Assembly (NCBI RefSeq): GCF_007828865.1
Contig: NZ_VIVK01000001.1
Location: forward strand, 6,448,001-6,512,000
Length of the DNA stretch: 64,000 nt
Reading direction: 5' to 3'
Origin: Kribbella amoyensis
GTDB lineage: Bacteria; Actinomycetota; Actinomycetes; Propionibacteriales; Kribbellaceae
This document shows positions 15,911-24,819 of this stretch, one piece after another (the stretch's first letter is position 1; each line of letters opens with the position of its first letter). Made by a program: the position numbers and the translations under genes. The notes under the pieces were generated by a model. It did no database searches. It saw only the letters and a program-made list of their open reading frames with translations, and was not told the DNA's origin.

Positions 15911-17173
15911 ATGCCTCTGTCGCGTCGAACTTTCTTGGGTGGAGCAGCCGGTGTGGCTGCGGTCGGGATCACGGGTTCGGGGGTGGCGTTCCCGCAGCGG
16001 GCGTTCGCTCTCGATGCCGACGGCATGGAGAGCAAGATGCTCTTCGGCGATGCCGGAGCGGGAGCCGCGGCCATTCCCAAGCCGAGCGGGAACGGCAACT
16101 ACCACTCCTGCCGCGGGGGCGCGATCCTCGCGATCCCGGGGACGAGCGTCGTCGTGGCGGTCGCGGGCGGCAGACCGAACGGCGTCGCCGACGCGAGCGG
16201 AAACTTCAACCTGTTGATGCGCAGGTCGACCGACTCCGGGCTGACCTGGAGCACCGCGACCGGGCTTGCCGGAGCGACCCTCTACAGCTGGGGGAACGAA
16301 ACCCTGGTTCACGACCGGACCACGGGCCGGCTGTACTGCTTCATGCTGCGCCGGCAGCCCGGAGAACTGCACGACAAGGACCCCAAGGTGTACATCGCGA
16401 CGTCGGACGACAACGGGGCCACCTGGACCGACCCGGTGGTGCGCAACGACCTGAACCGGCGATCCGACGACGGCACCCCCACCAACGACTTCATCGGACC
16501 CGGCAACGGGATCCAGCGCGCCGACGGCACCCTCGTGATCCCGGCCCGCGGCCGCCTGATCATCAAGGAGCCGGGCGGCGACTGGGTCGGTGAGCGCCTA
16601 CCCAACGGACTGGCCAACCTGCCGTACGGCGAGGGCACCGTCGCGGAGCGCTCGGACGGGCAGCTGATCCTGAACTACCGCGCCCTGAACCACGAGATCA
16701 AGGAAGGCGACTACCCCCACACCCGCCGCGTCGCGATCGGAAATCCGGGCAACTGGCAGCAGTTCGGCGAGGAGTACTGGCGGGCGCAGATCATCGACCC
16801 CGGCTGCCACGGCGCGCAGATCTCGCACACGGTCAACGGCGCCCACTTCCTGATCCACCTCAACTCCGCCAGCCAGACGCTCGACAACCGCTATGCGATG
16901 ACGCTGCGCGCGAGTGCCGACAACGGCGAAACGTGGGCGACATACCGGAAGCCGCTGAGTGTCGACCCGCTGGCCCACGAAGGAAACCAGGCCGGAAACC
17001 TCCGCGAAGGCGGCTACTCGGCGTTGACCTCGACCGGTAGCGGCATCATCCTCGCCCTGGTCGAGGCCCGCCGGGTGCTGACCGACAACCCGACGCAGGA
17101 CGAGCTGAATTACGAGTCCCCCTGTGCTGTGGTGCTCCGCCGGTTCGTCCCGAGCTGGATCATTCCCGCCTAA
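15911..17173 (+). CDS. Tat-exported exo-alpha-sialidase (BNR repeat, GH33-like)
   Basis: The 420-aa protein starts at ATG 15911 with GTGAGGGA upstream. It has a twin-arginine signal (MPLSRRTFLGGAAGVAAVGI). Three Asp boxes of the sialidase beta-propeller are visible: STDSGLTW (about 106-113), TSDDNGATW (about 164-172) and SADNGETW (about 340). Likely catalytic features include Arg-rich strands and GEGTVAERSDGQLILNYRAL. Sialidases release sialic acids from glycoconjugates; related propellers act on other sugars, so specificity is uncertain. No clear N-terminal RIP motif is seen. The stop overlaps the convergent STAND regulator by 14 nt. The neighbouring GH19 genes suggest a glycan-foraging group. 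Confidence 0.83.
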   Translation: MPLSRRTFLGGAAGVAAVGITGSGVAFPQRAFALDADGMESKMLFGDAGAGAAAIPKPSGNGNYHSCRGGAILAIPGTSVVVAVAGGRPNGVADASGNFNLLMRRSTDSGLTWSTATGLAGATLYSWGNETLVHDRTTGRLYCFMLRRQPGELHDKDPKVYIATSDDNGATWTDPVVRNDLNRRSDDGTPTNDFIGPGNGIQRADGTLVIPARGRLIIKEPGGDWVGERLPNGLANLPYGEGTVAERSDGQLILNYRALNHEIKEGDYPHTRRVAIGNPGNWQQFGEEYWRAQIIDPGCHGAQISHTVNGAHFLIHLNSASQTLDNRYAMTLRASADNGETWATYRKPLSVDPLAHEGNQAGNLREGGYSALTSTGSGIILALVEARRVLTDNPTQDELNYESPCAVVLRRFVPSWIIPA

Positions 17174-19622
17174 CCGGACTCACGGCGGCGCGCTCCAGTC
17201 GCTCGGTGATCACGCCGCTGAGAGGTACGCCGCAGGCCGCGTACCCCTCGGCGGCGTGGCGCAGGTGTCGTCGTTCGGCGGCTTCGTCGCCCTGCCTGCC
17301 GTAGGCGTCGGCGAGACCGTGATGGGCCCGCGCGAGTTCGTAGGCGTCCTGATGGGACTGGGCGAAGGCCGCCGCCTGCTCGTGCTGACCAACAGCCTCC
17401 TCAGCACGGCCTGCGGCGGTGAGCGCGCGACCGAGGTCGTTCCTGGCCGACCGTTCGAGCGAGGCGTACGCCAGCTCCGCCGCGTGCTCGACGGCCTGCT
17501 TCAGGTAGGTGACGGCCTCGGCGCCGCGCCCCAGGCGCAGGAGGTCCTCGCCGAGTTCGATGAGCACCGGGGTGAACCCTCCCAGGAACCCCTCGCGCCG
17601 GCACCGCTCGAGGCACGCGGTGTGGATCGACAGGGCGGTGACCGGGTCGCCCTGCTCACGGGCAAAGGTCCCTCGGAAGTTCTCGATGCGGCTGATGGTG
17701 TAGCTGTCGCCGGCATCCAGTCGCCGTTCGGCCTCCACCAGGCATCGTCCGGCGTCCGCCGCGCGCCCGAGCCGGAGCAGTGGGACGAACATGTTCACGC
17801 TGATGTGCATGATGGCCGTGCCGTCGGAAGCGGCTTCGGCCAGCTCCAGCGCCGTGCGATAGACGTCGAGTGCTTCCTGGAATCGTCCGGACTGGCGGTG
17901 CAGGATGCCGATGTTCCTGAGCGCCAACGTCGCGCCACCGAGGTCGCCGAGCTGCTGTTTGAGGGTAGCGGCCCTGCTCAGGCATCCGATGGCCTCGTCG
18001 CGCCGGCCCGCGAAGGTGAGATGGCGTCCCCGGTCTGCCAGCGAGTGGGCTTCCTTGCGCGCATCGCCGAGCCGGCGGGCGATGTCCAGCGCCGTTCGGT
18101 TGATGACGAGGTGCTGCTCGCCGTCGCGGTCGTGCATCCGGAACGCGCTGAAAGCGGTCGCCAGGAGCCAGGCTGATTCGAGCTGCCCGGCCTGGTGCGC
18201 CGCGATGACGGTGGCCGCGAGGTTGTCGCGTTCGGCCTGGAACCACGCAACGGCGCTCTCCCGGTCGGCGAAGCCGGGCAGCCCCAGGTCGAGCGCGGTC
18301 GCTTCCCCGGTGAGCAGCCGCTGAGACGGCGATGCCACGTGGACTGCCGCCTTGTAGCTGTAGTGCAGGAAGACGCCGAGCAGGCGGCGAAAGACCTTGT
18401 CCACTTCGGCTTCGGCCTCTTCGGCTCGCGCGAGCCTGGTCGCGAACAGGCGGACCAGGTCGTGCAGCCGGTACCGTCCCGTCGAGCGGGTCTCCGCGAG
18501 ATGCACGTCCACCAGGGATTCCATCATTGCCGTGGCCCGCTCCTCGGTCACCTCGCACAGGGCGGCCGCTGTCCGGGCGTCCAGGTCGTCACCGGGAACA
18601 AGGCCGAGTCGTCGCAGCAGGCGCCGGTGCGAACCGTCGAGTTCGAGGTACGAGGCACGGAACGCCGCTGAGACGCCTCGGTGACCCAGGTCGAGCTCGT
18701 CCAGCAACCAGTCCTCGTCGTCGAGTCGCGCCAGCAGATCCTCGACCCGCCAGAGTGGACGGCTGCGCAAGCGGGCCGAGGCCAGGCCCATCGCCAGCGG
18801 AAGTCGCCCGCAGCGCTCCGCGACGGCGACGGCCTCCTCCTCGGTGATCCGGTCGACGGCGGCGGTGAGCATCGCCACGGCGTCGCGCAGCGGCGGTGGT
18901 TCGAGCAGGAGCGAGTACGCCCCGGGGAGCGGCGACAGGTCGTGCCGGCTCGTCGCCACCGTCAGACTGTCCGATGTCCCCGGCAACAACGCCTCCACCT
19001 GCGCCGCGCTCTCCGCATCGTCGAGCACCAGAAGAAGCCGACGCCCGGCGAGGACGCTGCGGTAGCGAACCGCGAGTTCGTCCACGTCCACCGGCAGGTC
19101 CCGGTCGTCCACACCGAGACTGCGCAACGCCCGCGTCAACAGCGAATCAAGGCCCGCCCGGGGTCCGACGGAAGCGGTGAATCCGTGCAGATCCAAGAAC
19201 AGCTGGCCGTCGGGATACCTGGCAGCGAGGGCGTGGCCGATCGACACCGCCAGCGAGGTCTTCCCCACTCCGGCCATGCCGTGCACCGCGACGACGGCGG
19301 CGCCGCCATCGACCGCGGCGAGCAGTTCCTCCAGATGCCGTTCCCGGCCGGCGAACCCGGCGAGCGCCCGCGGCAGCTCACGAGGCACCACGGCGTCCCG
19401 GCGCGACGACCCCGTGAGCAGGGCCCGATCTGCCTCCGAAAGCCGCAACGCCTCGACGAGCAGGCGTAACGTCCTCGGCTGCGGCCGCACCCTTCCGGCC
19501 TCGATGTCGCGGATCGTGCGAATCCCGACGCCTGCCTGGAAAGCGAGCTCCGCCTGCGTCAGCATCGCCCGCAGTCGCAGTGACCGCAGACTGCCGCCGG
19601 CGTCGGGTGCGAGGTCAGCCAT
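17160..19622 (-). CDS. XRE-STAND-TPR regulator (NB-ARC ATPase with TPR repeats)
   Basis: The 820-aa protein joins an N-terminal XRE helix-turn-helix (about 10-65: LRLRAMLTQAELAFQAGVGI, RTIRDIEAGRVRPQPRTL) to an NB-ARC/STAND ATPase. Walker A is VHGMAGVGKTSLA (about 113-125), Walker B is LLLVLDDAES, and GRLPLAMGLA is the GLPL motif. A TPR array follows from about 480 to 800 (AAATLKQQLGDLGGATLALR and similar). This is the common actinobacterial regulator that lacks the SARP domain. It probably senses a ligand through the TPRs and controls nearby genes, perhaps the sialidase or chitinases; that link is context only. Start ATG 19622 has a -10 box 5 nt away. The gene overlaps the sialidase stop by 14 nt. 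Confidence 0.9.
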   Translation of the reverse strand: MADLAPDAGGSLRSLRLRAMLTQAELAFQAGVGIRTIRDIEAGRVRPQPRTLRLLVEALRLSEADRALLTGSSRRDAVVPRELPRALAGFAGRERHLEELLAAVDGGAAVVAVHGMAGVGKTSLAVSIGHALAARYPDGQLFLDLHGFTASVGPRAGLDSLLTRALRSLGVDDRDLPVDVDELAVRYRSVLAGRRLLLVLDDAESAAQVEALLPGTSDSLTVATSRHDLSPLPGAYSLLLEPPPLRDAVAMLTAAVDRITEEEAVAVAERCGRLPLAMGLASARLRSRPLWRVEDLLARLDDEDWLLDELDLGHRGVSAAFRASYLELDGSHRRLLRRLGLVPGDDLDARTAAALCEVTEERATAMMESLVDVHLAETRSTGRYRLHDLVRLFATRLARAEEAEAEVDKVFRRLLGVFLHYSYKAAVHVASPSQRLLTGEATALDLGLPGFADRESAVAWFQAERDNLAATVIAAHQAGQLESAWLLATAFSAFRMHDRDGEQHLVINRTALDIARRLGDARKEAHSLADRGRHLTFAGRRDEAIGCLSRAATLKQQLGDLGGATLALRNIGILHRQSGRFQEALDVYRTALELAEAASDGTAIMHISVNMFVPLLRLGRAADAGRCLVEAERRLDAGDSYTISRIENFRGTFAREQGDPVTALSIHTACLERCRREGFLGGFTPVLIELGEDLLRLGRGAEAVTYLKQAVEHAAELAYASLERSARNDLGRALTAAGRAEEAVGQHEQAAAFAQSHQDAYELARAHHGLADAYGRQGDEAAERRHLRHAAEGYAACGVPLSGVITERLERAAVSPVRRE

Positions 19623-19627
19623 GCCCT

Positions 19628-19633
19628 AGGCTA
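19628..19633 (-). promoter_or_regulatory. -10-like box of the STAND regulator
   Basis: TAGCCT (minus strand) ends 5 nt before ATG 19622, the same hexamer as in the GxGYxYP promoter. It implies a leaderless transcript. No convincing -35 box. Confidence 0.4.
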
Positions 19634-19664
19634 GAACGGCCGGAGTCCCCGCACCCGACCTGCG

Positions 19665-20615
19665 TCAGCCGACCGTGCCGGGAGCCTTTCCAAGAGCGTC
19701 GAACTCGGCCCGGGTGAGCTCGCTGGTGTCCCCGGAGTACGCCTTCGACCGGGTGCAGACGATGCCGGACGGGACCGAGCCGGTGAGGTAGCGCAGCGCG
19801 TTCTTGAAGGAATCACAGCGCCGCTGGTCCTCCGCGCCGGCCGGGTACCCGATCGCCGCGTTCACCTTGCCCATGTTCAGCTGGTCCGCGAACGGATTGA
19901 TGTTGCGGGCAACGGTCCAGTACCAGCGCGCGATCGGCGCCGACCACTGCAACGACATTGCCAGGTCCGGGTTGTTCAGCAGATCGATGCCGAAGTACTT
20001 GCCGGCCGGGCCGTAGTTGAAGTCGCCGGTGAGCTGGATGTACCCGCGACCGCCGTACTTCCGGGTGTCGCCGATCTCGCGGATGTTGTACTCCAGCCGC
20101 GACTCGTGCACGAGCGTCGCGAGGAACGCGGCCTGCCGTCGTGGCGTGTTGATCTGGGCGTCCCGCATCGCCTGGTTCAGCGACGGCAGCCCGGTCTGGA
20201 CGAGGGACGGGTTCGCGATCCGGCTGCCGAACATCGCCTGCACGTCGGCGAGCGTGATGTCCTCGATCGGCGGATCCGGGTTCACCGTGCACTCGGGGAC
20301 GCCGGGCAGCTTGGTCTCGGGAGTGTTCAGGTACGCCACGGTCGCGTACCCGTTGTGGGCGGGCAGATGCGCCCACCAGGTCGTGGTCCGGCTGCCGACG
20401 GTGACCGAGTCGCCCGCCTTCTGGCAGTCCACCTCGACCGGGGTGGGACCGGACAACACCTTGACGACGGACGCGGACAGGTACGCGTCGGAGCGGATGT
20501 TGAGGGCGCTGGCGGTGGTCTGGTAGGTGGCGGCGTGGGCCGGGGTGGCGGCGATCAGGCCGGCGGTCCCGGCCAGAGCGATCGCGAGGGCGGCGCGCAG
20601 TACGCGGTGGAGCAT
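19665..20615 (-). CDS. Secreted GH19-like chitinase/lysozyme with SH3-like domain (copy B)
   Basis: The 316-aa paralogue of the gene at 14602 has the same order: signal peptide (1-28, ending PAHA), SH3b-like domain (LNIRSDAYLSASVVKVLSGP), linker, and GH19-like domain. The catalytic segment is LVHESRLEYNIREIGDTRKY. The GH19 halves of A and B are almost identical in protein and largely in DNA, while the SH3 and signal regions have diverged. This points to recent duplication or gene conversion of the catalytic end. It lies upstream of a STAND regulator gene on the same strand. A 38-nt near-perfect palindrome lies 30 nt upstream of ATG 20615. Confidence 0.87.
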   Translation of the reverse strand: MLHRVLRAALAIALAGTAGLIAATPAHAATYQTTASALNIRSDAYLSASVVKVLSGPTPVEVDCQKAGDSVTVGSRTTTWWAHLPAHNGYATVAYLNTPETKLPGVPECTVNPDPPIEDITLADVQAMFGSRIANPSLVQTGLPSLNQAMRDAQINTPRRQAAFLATLVHESRLEYNIREIGDTRKYGGRGYIQLTGDFNYGPAGKYFGIDLLNNPDLAMSLQWSAPIARWYWTVARNINPFADQLNMGKVNAAIGYPAGAEDQRRCDSFKNALRYLTGSVPSGIVCTRSKAYSGDTSELTRAEFDALGKAPGTVG

Positions 20616-20645
20616 GTCGTCTCCCGGGGCGGAGGAGGAACGGGC

Positions 20646-20683
20646 GATGCCGTGACCATCTGTCGCCAGATCGTCACGGCATC
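20646..20683. terminator. Long hairpin between aspS and chitinase copy B
   Basis: GATGCCGTGAC pairs with GTCACGGCATC (11 bp). After one C-C mismatch, ATCTG pairs with CAGAT around the 4-nt loop TCGC. It is well placed to terminate the MBL-hisS-aspS operon (aspS ends 56 nt upstream). It could equally be an operator or 5'-UTR hairpin of the chitinase gene, which starts 30 nt further on. Confidence 0.55.
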
Positions 20684-20738
20684 GTCACTGTGGCACTGCT
20701 TCGCCCCGGTTGCTCAAGTACGCAACGGGCCCCGCGAA

Positions 20739-22541
20739 CTACTGCTGGGCTTCGGCCTTCGCGTCCGGCTTGCCCTTCGGCTCCGGCTTCGCGTCGACGC
20801 CGGCCTCCTTGCGCTGCTCCGGGGTGATCGCCGCCGGCGCCGCGGTCAGCGGGTCGAACCCACCGCCGGACTTCGGGAACGCGATCACGTCGCGGATCGA
20901 CTCGCTGCCGGACAGCAGCGCGGTGATCCGGTCCCAGCCGAACGCGATCCCGCCGTGCGGCGGCGCGCCGAACTTGAACGCCTCGAGCAGGAAGCCGAAC
21001 TTCTCGCTCGCCTCCTCGTCGGTCAGGCCCATCACCTTGAACACGCGCTTCTGCACGTCCTCGCGGTGGATACGGATCGACCCGCCACCGATCTCGTTGC
21101 CGTTGCAGACGATGTCGTACGCGTACGCCAGCGCGTTGCCCGGATCGGTGTCGAAGGTGTCCACCGACTCCGGCTTCGGCGAGGTGAACGCGTGGTGCAC
21201 CGCGGTCCACGCACCCGACCCGACGGCCACGTCACCGGCCGCGGTGGCGTCGTCGGCCGGCTCGAACAGCGGCGCGTCGACGACCCACAGGAACGACCAG
21301 GCCGACTCGTCGATCAGACCGGCGCGCCGGCCGATCTCCAGCCGGGCCGCCCCGAGCAACGCCCGCGACGACTTGACCGGACCGGCCGCGAAGAAGACGC
21401 AGTCACCCGGCTTCGCCCCGACGTGGTCGGCGATCCCGGCGCGCTCTTGTTCGGACAGGTTCTTCGCGACCGGACCACCGAGCTCGCCGTCCTGCCCGAC
21501 GAGCACGTACGCCAGGCCCTTCGCGCCACGCTGCTTGGCCCAGTCCTGCCACGCGTCCAGCTGCTTGCGCGGCTGGTCGGCCCCACCCGGCATCACCACG
21601 GCACCGACGTACGGCGCCTGGAAGACCCGGAACGGGGTGTCCTTGAAGTACTCGGTGCACTCGACCAGTTCCAGGCCCATTCGCAGGTCGGGCTTGTCGG
21701 TCCCGAACCGGGCCATCGCCTCGGCGTAGGTCATCCGCGGGATCGGGGTCTGGATCTCGTACCCGATCAGCTTCCACAGCCCGGCCAGCACCTCCTCGGC
21801 CAGCGCGATCACGTCGTCCTGGTCGACGAAGCTCATCTCGATGTCGAGCTGGGTGAACTCCGGCTGCCGGTCGGCGCGGAAGTCCTCGTCCCGGTAACAG
21901 CGGGCGATCTGGTAGTACCGCTCCATCCCGGCCACCATCAGCAGCTGCTTGAACAGCTGCGGCGACTGCGGCAGGGCGTACCAGGACCCGGGCTGCAGGC
22001 GGGCCGGGACCAGGAAGTCGCGGGCGCCCTCGGGCGTGGACCGGGTCAGCGTCGGCGTCTCGATCTCGACGAAGTCGTGCCGGCCGAGCACCTCGCGGGC
22101 GGCCTTGTTCACCTCGCTGCGCAACCGCAGCGCGGCGCCCGGGCCCTGCCGGCGCAGGTCGAGGTACCGGTACTTGAGCCGGATCTCCTCGTTCACCGGC
22201 GTCGCGTGGTGCTCCTCGACCGGGAACGGCAGCGGCGCGGCCTCGTTCAGTACCTCGACCTCGGTCGCGGTGACCTCGATCTCGCCGGTCGGCAGGTTCG
22301 GGTTCGCGTTGCCCTCCGGGCGGGCGCCGACCTCGCCGACGATCTTCAGGCAGAACTCGGCCCGCAGCGGGTGCGCGACCTCCTCGTCCCGGATGACGAC
22401 CTGGACTGTGCCGCTGGCGTCCCGCAGGTCGATGAACGCCACGCCGCCGTGATCGCGCCGCCGCGCCACCCAGCCCGCCAGCGTGACGGTCTGCCCGGTG
22501 TGCTCGGCTCGCAGCGAGCCGGCGGGATGGGTACGGATCAC
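20739..22541 (-). CDS. aspS: Aspartate--tRNA(Asp/Asn) ligase
   Basis: This class II aminoacyl-tRNA synthetase charges tRNA-Asp and, in organisms lacking AsnRS, often tRNA-Asn. The 600-aa bacterial-type protein has an OB-fold anticodon domain ([20 protein letters not shown]), class II motif 1 and motif 2 ([20 protein letters not shown]), the bacterial GAD insert (about 290-420) and motif 3 ([21 protein letters not shown]). A Lys/Ala/Pro-rich tail of about 20 residues ([20 protein letters not shown]) extends beyond the usual end. The GTG start overlaps the hisS stop (GTGA), so it is third in the MBL-hisS-aspS operon. Confidence 0.97.
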   Translation of the reverse strand: MIRTHPAGSLRAEHTGQTVTLAGWVARRRDHGGVAFIDLRDASGTVQVVIRDEEVAHPLRAEFCLKIVGEVGARPEGNANPNLPTGEIEVTATEVEVLNEAAPLPFPVEEHHATPVNEEIRLKYRYLDLRRQGPGAALRLRSEVNKAAREVLGRHDFVEIETPTLTRSTPEGARDFLVPARLQPGSWYALPQSPQLFKQLLMVAGMERYYQIARCYRDEDFRADRQPEFTQLDIEMSFVDQDDVIALAEEVLAGLWKLIGYEIQTPIPRMTYAEAMARFGTDKPDLRMGLELVECTEYFKDTPFRVFQAPYVGAVVMPGGADQPRKQLDAWQDWAKQRGAKGLAYVLVGQDGELGGPVAKNLSEQERAGIADHVGAKPGDCVFFAAGPVKSSRALLGAARLEIGRRAGLIDESAWSFLWVVDAPLFEPADDATAAGDVAVGSGAWTAVHHAFTSPKPESVDTFDTDPGNALAYAYDIVCNGNEIGGGSIRIHREDVQKRVFKVMGLTDEEASEKFGFLLEAFKFGAPPHGGIAFGWDRITALLSGSESIRDVIAFPKSGGGFDPLTAAPAAITPEQRKEAGVDAKPEPKGKPDAKAEAQQ

Positions 22542-23875
22542 GAGTTCTCCTCAAGTGCTTCGATCTGGGGTCGTACGTCTTCGCCGGGCGGCGTCCAGGT
22601 GGCCGGGTCGGCCGGAACCTGCTCGCCGCTGCGGATGTCCTTCACCTCGGGACCGTTGTCCGTGCTGAACCACACGAACGGGATGCCGCGCCGGTCCGCG
22701 AACTTGATCTGCTTGCCGAACTTCGCCGCGGCGGGGGCCACCTCGACCGGGATCCCCCGCTGCCGAAGCGCGGCCGCGGTCCGCATCGCCTCGGCCCGGT
22801 CCTCCTCGGCGGTGAGCGCGATGAGCACCGCGGTCGGCGTACTGCGGCTGCCCTTGAGCAGGCCCAGGCTGATCAGCCGGTGCACCAACCGGGACACGCC
22901 GATCGAGATCCCGACCCCGGGGTACGTCGTCCTGCCATCGCTGGCCAGCGCGTCGTACCGGCCACCGCCGCCGACGGACCCGAACGACTCCTGGCCGACC
23001 AGGTAGATCTCGTACACGGCGCCGGTGTAGTAGTCCAGGCCGCGCGCGATCCGCAGGTCCGCCATCAGCAATCCGGGCGCGTGCTCGGCGGCCGCGGCCA
23101 TCACGGCGCCGAGCTGCTCGAGGCCCTCGTCCAGCGTCGGGTGCTCGACCCCGAGCGCCCGGACCTGCTCCACGAACGACGTGTCCGTGCTGGAGATGTC
23201 GGCCAGCTGGACGGCCAGCTTCGCCTGCTTGTCGGTGGCGCCGGCCTCGACCAGCCGCTCGACCACCTTGTCCGGGCCGATCTTGTCGATCTTGTCGACG
23301 ATCCGCAGCACCGTGGTCACGTCGTCCAGGCCGAGCCCCCGGTAGAACCCCTCGGGGATCTTGCGGTTGTTGACCTTGATGACGAACTCCGGCACCGGCA
23401 GCTTGCGCAGCGCGTCCGCGATCACCAGCGGCAGCTCGACCTCGTAGTGGTTCGGCAGCTCGCCGCTGTCGACGATGTCGATGTCGGCCTGGGTGAACTC
23501 GCGGTACCGGCCCTCCTGCGGGCGTTCACCGCGCCACACCTTCTGGATCTGGTAGCGCCGGAACGGGAACGCCAGCTTGCCGCTGTGCTCCAGCACGTAC
23601 CGCGCGAACGGCACGGTCAGGTCGAAGTGCAGGCCGAGGTTCGCGCCGCTGTCGTCGTCGGCGGTCGCGGCCAGCCGGCGGATCCCGTAGATCTCCTTGT
23701 CCGCGTCCTCGCCCTGGTTGGACAGCCGCTCGACCGGCTCCACGGCGCGGGTCTCGATCGAGGCGAACCCGTGCAGCTCGAACGTCTCCCGGATCACGTC
23801 GAGGAAGTGCTGCTCGACGATCCGGTCCGACGGGAGGAACTCGGGGAACCCGCTGATCGGGTTGATCTTGCTCAC
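22538..23875 (-). CDS. hisS: Histidine--tRNA ligase
   Basis: The 445-aa class II synthetase charges tRNA-His. It starts [20 protein letters not shown]. Class II motif 2 region ([20 protein letters not shown]), the histidine-specific box [11 protein letters not shown], motif 3 ([10 protein letters not shown] with [14 protein letters not shown]) and the C-terminal anticodon-binding domain (about 355-445) are all present. The GTG at 23875 overlaps the stop of the upstream MBL gene, and the stop overlaps the aspS start, both as GTGA. The hisS-aspS pairing is conserved in actinobacteria. Confidence 0.97.
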   Translation of the reverse strand: MSKINPISGFPEFLPSDRIVEQHFLDVIRETFELHGFASIETRAVEPVERLSNQGEDADKEIYGIRRLAATADDDSGANLGLHFDLTVPFARYVLEHSGKLAFPFRRYQIQKVWRGERPQEGRYREFTQADIDIVDSGELPNHYEVELPLVIADALRKLPVPEFVIKVNNRKIPEGFYRGLGLDDVTTVLRIVDKIDKIGPDKVVERLVEAGATDKQAKLAVQLADISSTDTSFVEQVRALGVEHPTLDEGLEQLGAVMAAAAEHAPGLLMADLRIARGLDYYTGAVYEIYLVGQESFGSVGGGGRYDALASDGRTTYPGVGISIGVSRLVHRLISLGLLKGSRSTPTAVLIALTAEEDRAEAMRTAAALRQRGIPVEVAPAAAKFGKQIKFADRRGIPFVWFSTDNGPEVKDIRSGEQVPADPATWTPPGEDVRPQIEALEENS

Positions 23876-24561
23876 GATGTCGATGTCTCCAGGTCCTGCA
23901 GGTAGGGGTTGGTCGCCTTCTCCCGGCCGATCGTGGTCTGGCCACCATGACCCGGGAGCACGACGATCTCGTCGCGCATCGGCAGGATCTTGGTGGCCAA
24001 CGTATGCAGCATCGCCGGATGGTCCCCACCGGGGAGATCCGTCCGGCCGATCGACCCGGCGAACAACACGTCACCGGAGAACAGCAGCGCGGGCACGTCC
24101 TCCGGCCCGTCGTACGGCGTGGTGAAGGTGACCGAGCCACGGGTGTGCCCCGGGGTGTGGTCGACGGTGAACGACAGCCCGGCGAGCTCGAGGCTCTGCC
24201 CGTCGGTCAGTTCCGCGACGTCGTCGGGCTCGGCGAACTTGTGGTCGCCGCCGAGCAGCATCCGTGCGGACTCGGGGCTGATCCCGGCCATCGGGTCGCT
24301 CAGCAGGTGCCGGTCGTCCGCGTGGATCCAGGCGGTGCTGTCGTACGTACCGCAGACCGGGAGAACCGAGAACATGTGGTCGATGTGACCGTGCGTGAGC
24401 AGGACGGCGACGGGCTTGAGCCTGTTCTCCCGGACCACCTGCTCGACGCCGGCGGTCGCGTCCTGGCCCGGATCGATCACCAGGCACTCCGCGCCCTGGC
24501 CGGTGGCGACGACGTAGCAGTTCGTACCCCACGACCCCGCGGGGAACCCGGCGATGAGCAC
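23872..24561 (-). CDS. MBL-fold metallo-hydrolase (glyoxalase II-like)
   Basis: The 229-aa protein contains the metallo-beta-lactamase signature THGHIDHM (about residues 66-73). Further metal ligands are in VDHTPGHTRGS, FSGDVLFAGSIGRTDL and VLPGHGGQTT. This makes it a dinuclear-metal thioesterase-like hydrolase of the glyoxalase II group. The GTG at 24561 (VLIAGFPAGSWGTNCYVV) is preferred to the upstream GTG 24591 because AGGAAGG lies 6 nt before it and the domain begins there. Leading the MBL-hisS-aspS operon is its standard place in actinobacteria. The physiological substrate is unknown. Confidence 0.92.
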   Translation of the reverse strand: MLIAGFPAGSWGTNCYVVATGQGAECLVIDPGQDATAGVEQVVRENRLKPVAVLLTHGHIDHMFSVLPVCGTYDSTAWIHADDRHLLSDPMAGISPESARMLLGGDHKFAEPDDVAELTDGQSLELAGLSFTVDHTPGHTRGSVTFTTPYDGPEDVPALLFSGDVLFAGSIGRTDLPGGDHPAMLHTLATKILPMRDEIVVLPGHGGQTTIGREKATNPYLQDLETSTS

Positions 24562-24819
24562 GACAGACCTTCCTGGACGAATCGGGACCACCCAAGGCTA
24601 CCGGTCGCCGCCGGGCGGGAACGAACCGGATTCGGGCTTGCGGATCTGAGCCTGATTGTGATGGAACCCCGTTGCGTAGTGGCGGGGAGTTTGTGATTGT
24701 TCAGGGATAAGCGTCGGGACAGGTCCCGACGCGCCCGGGCGGACCCTGTACCGAAGGTTGGACCAGGGGCCTACCACAATGGGCACGAGCGCAGTACATA
24801 CCGCCGGAAGGGGCGAGTT

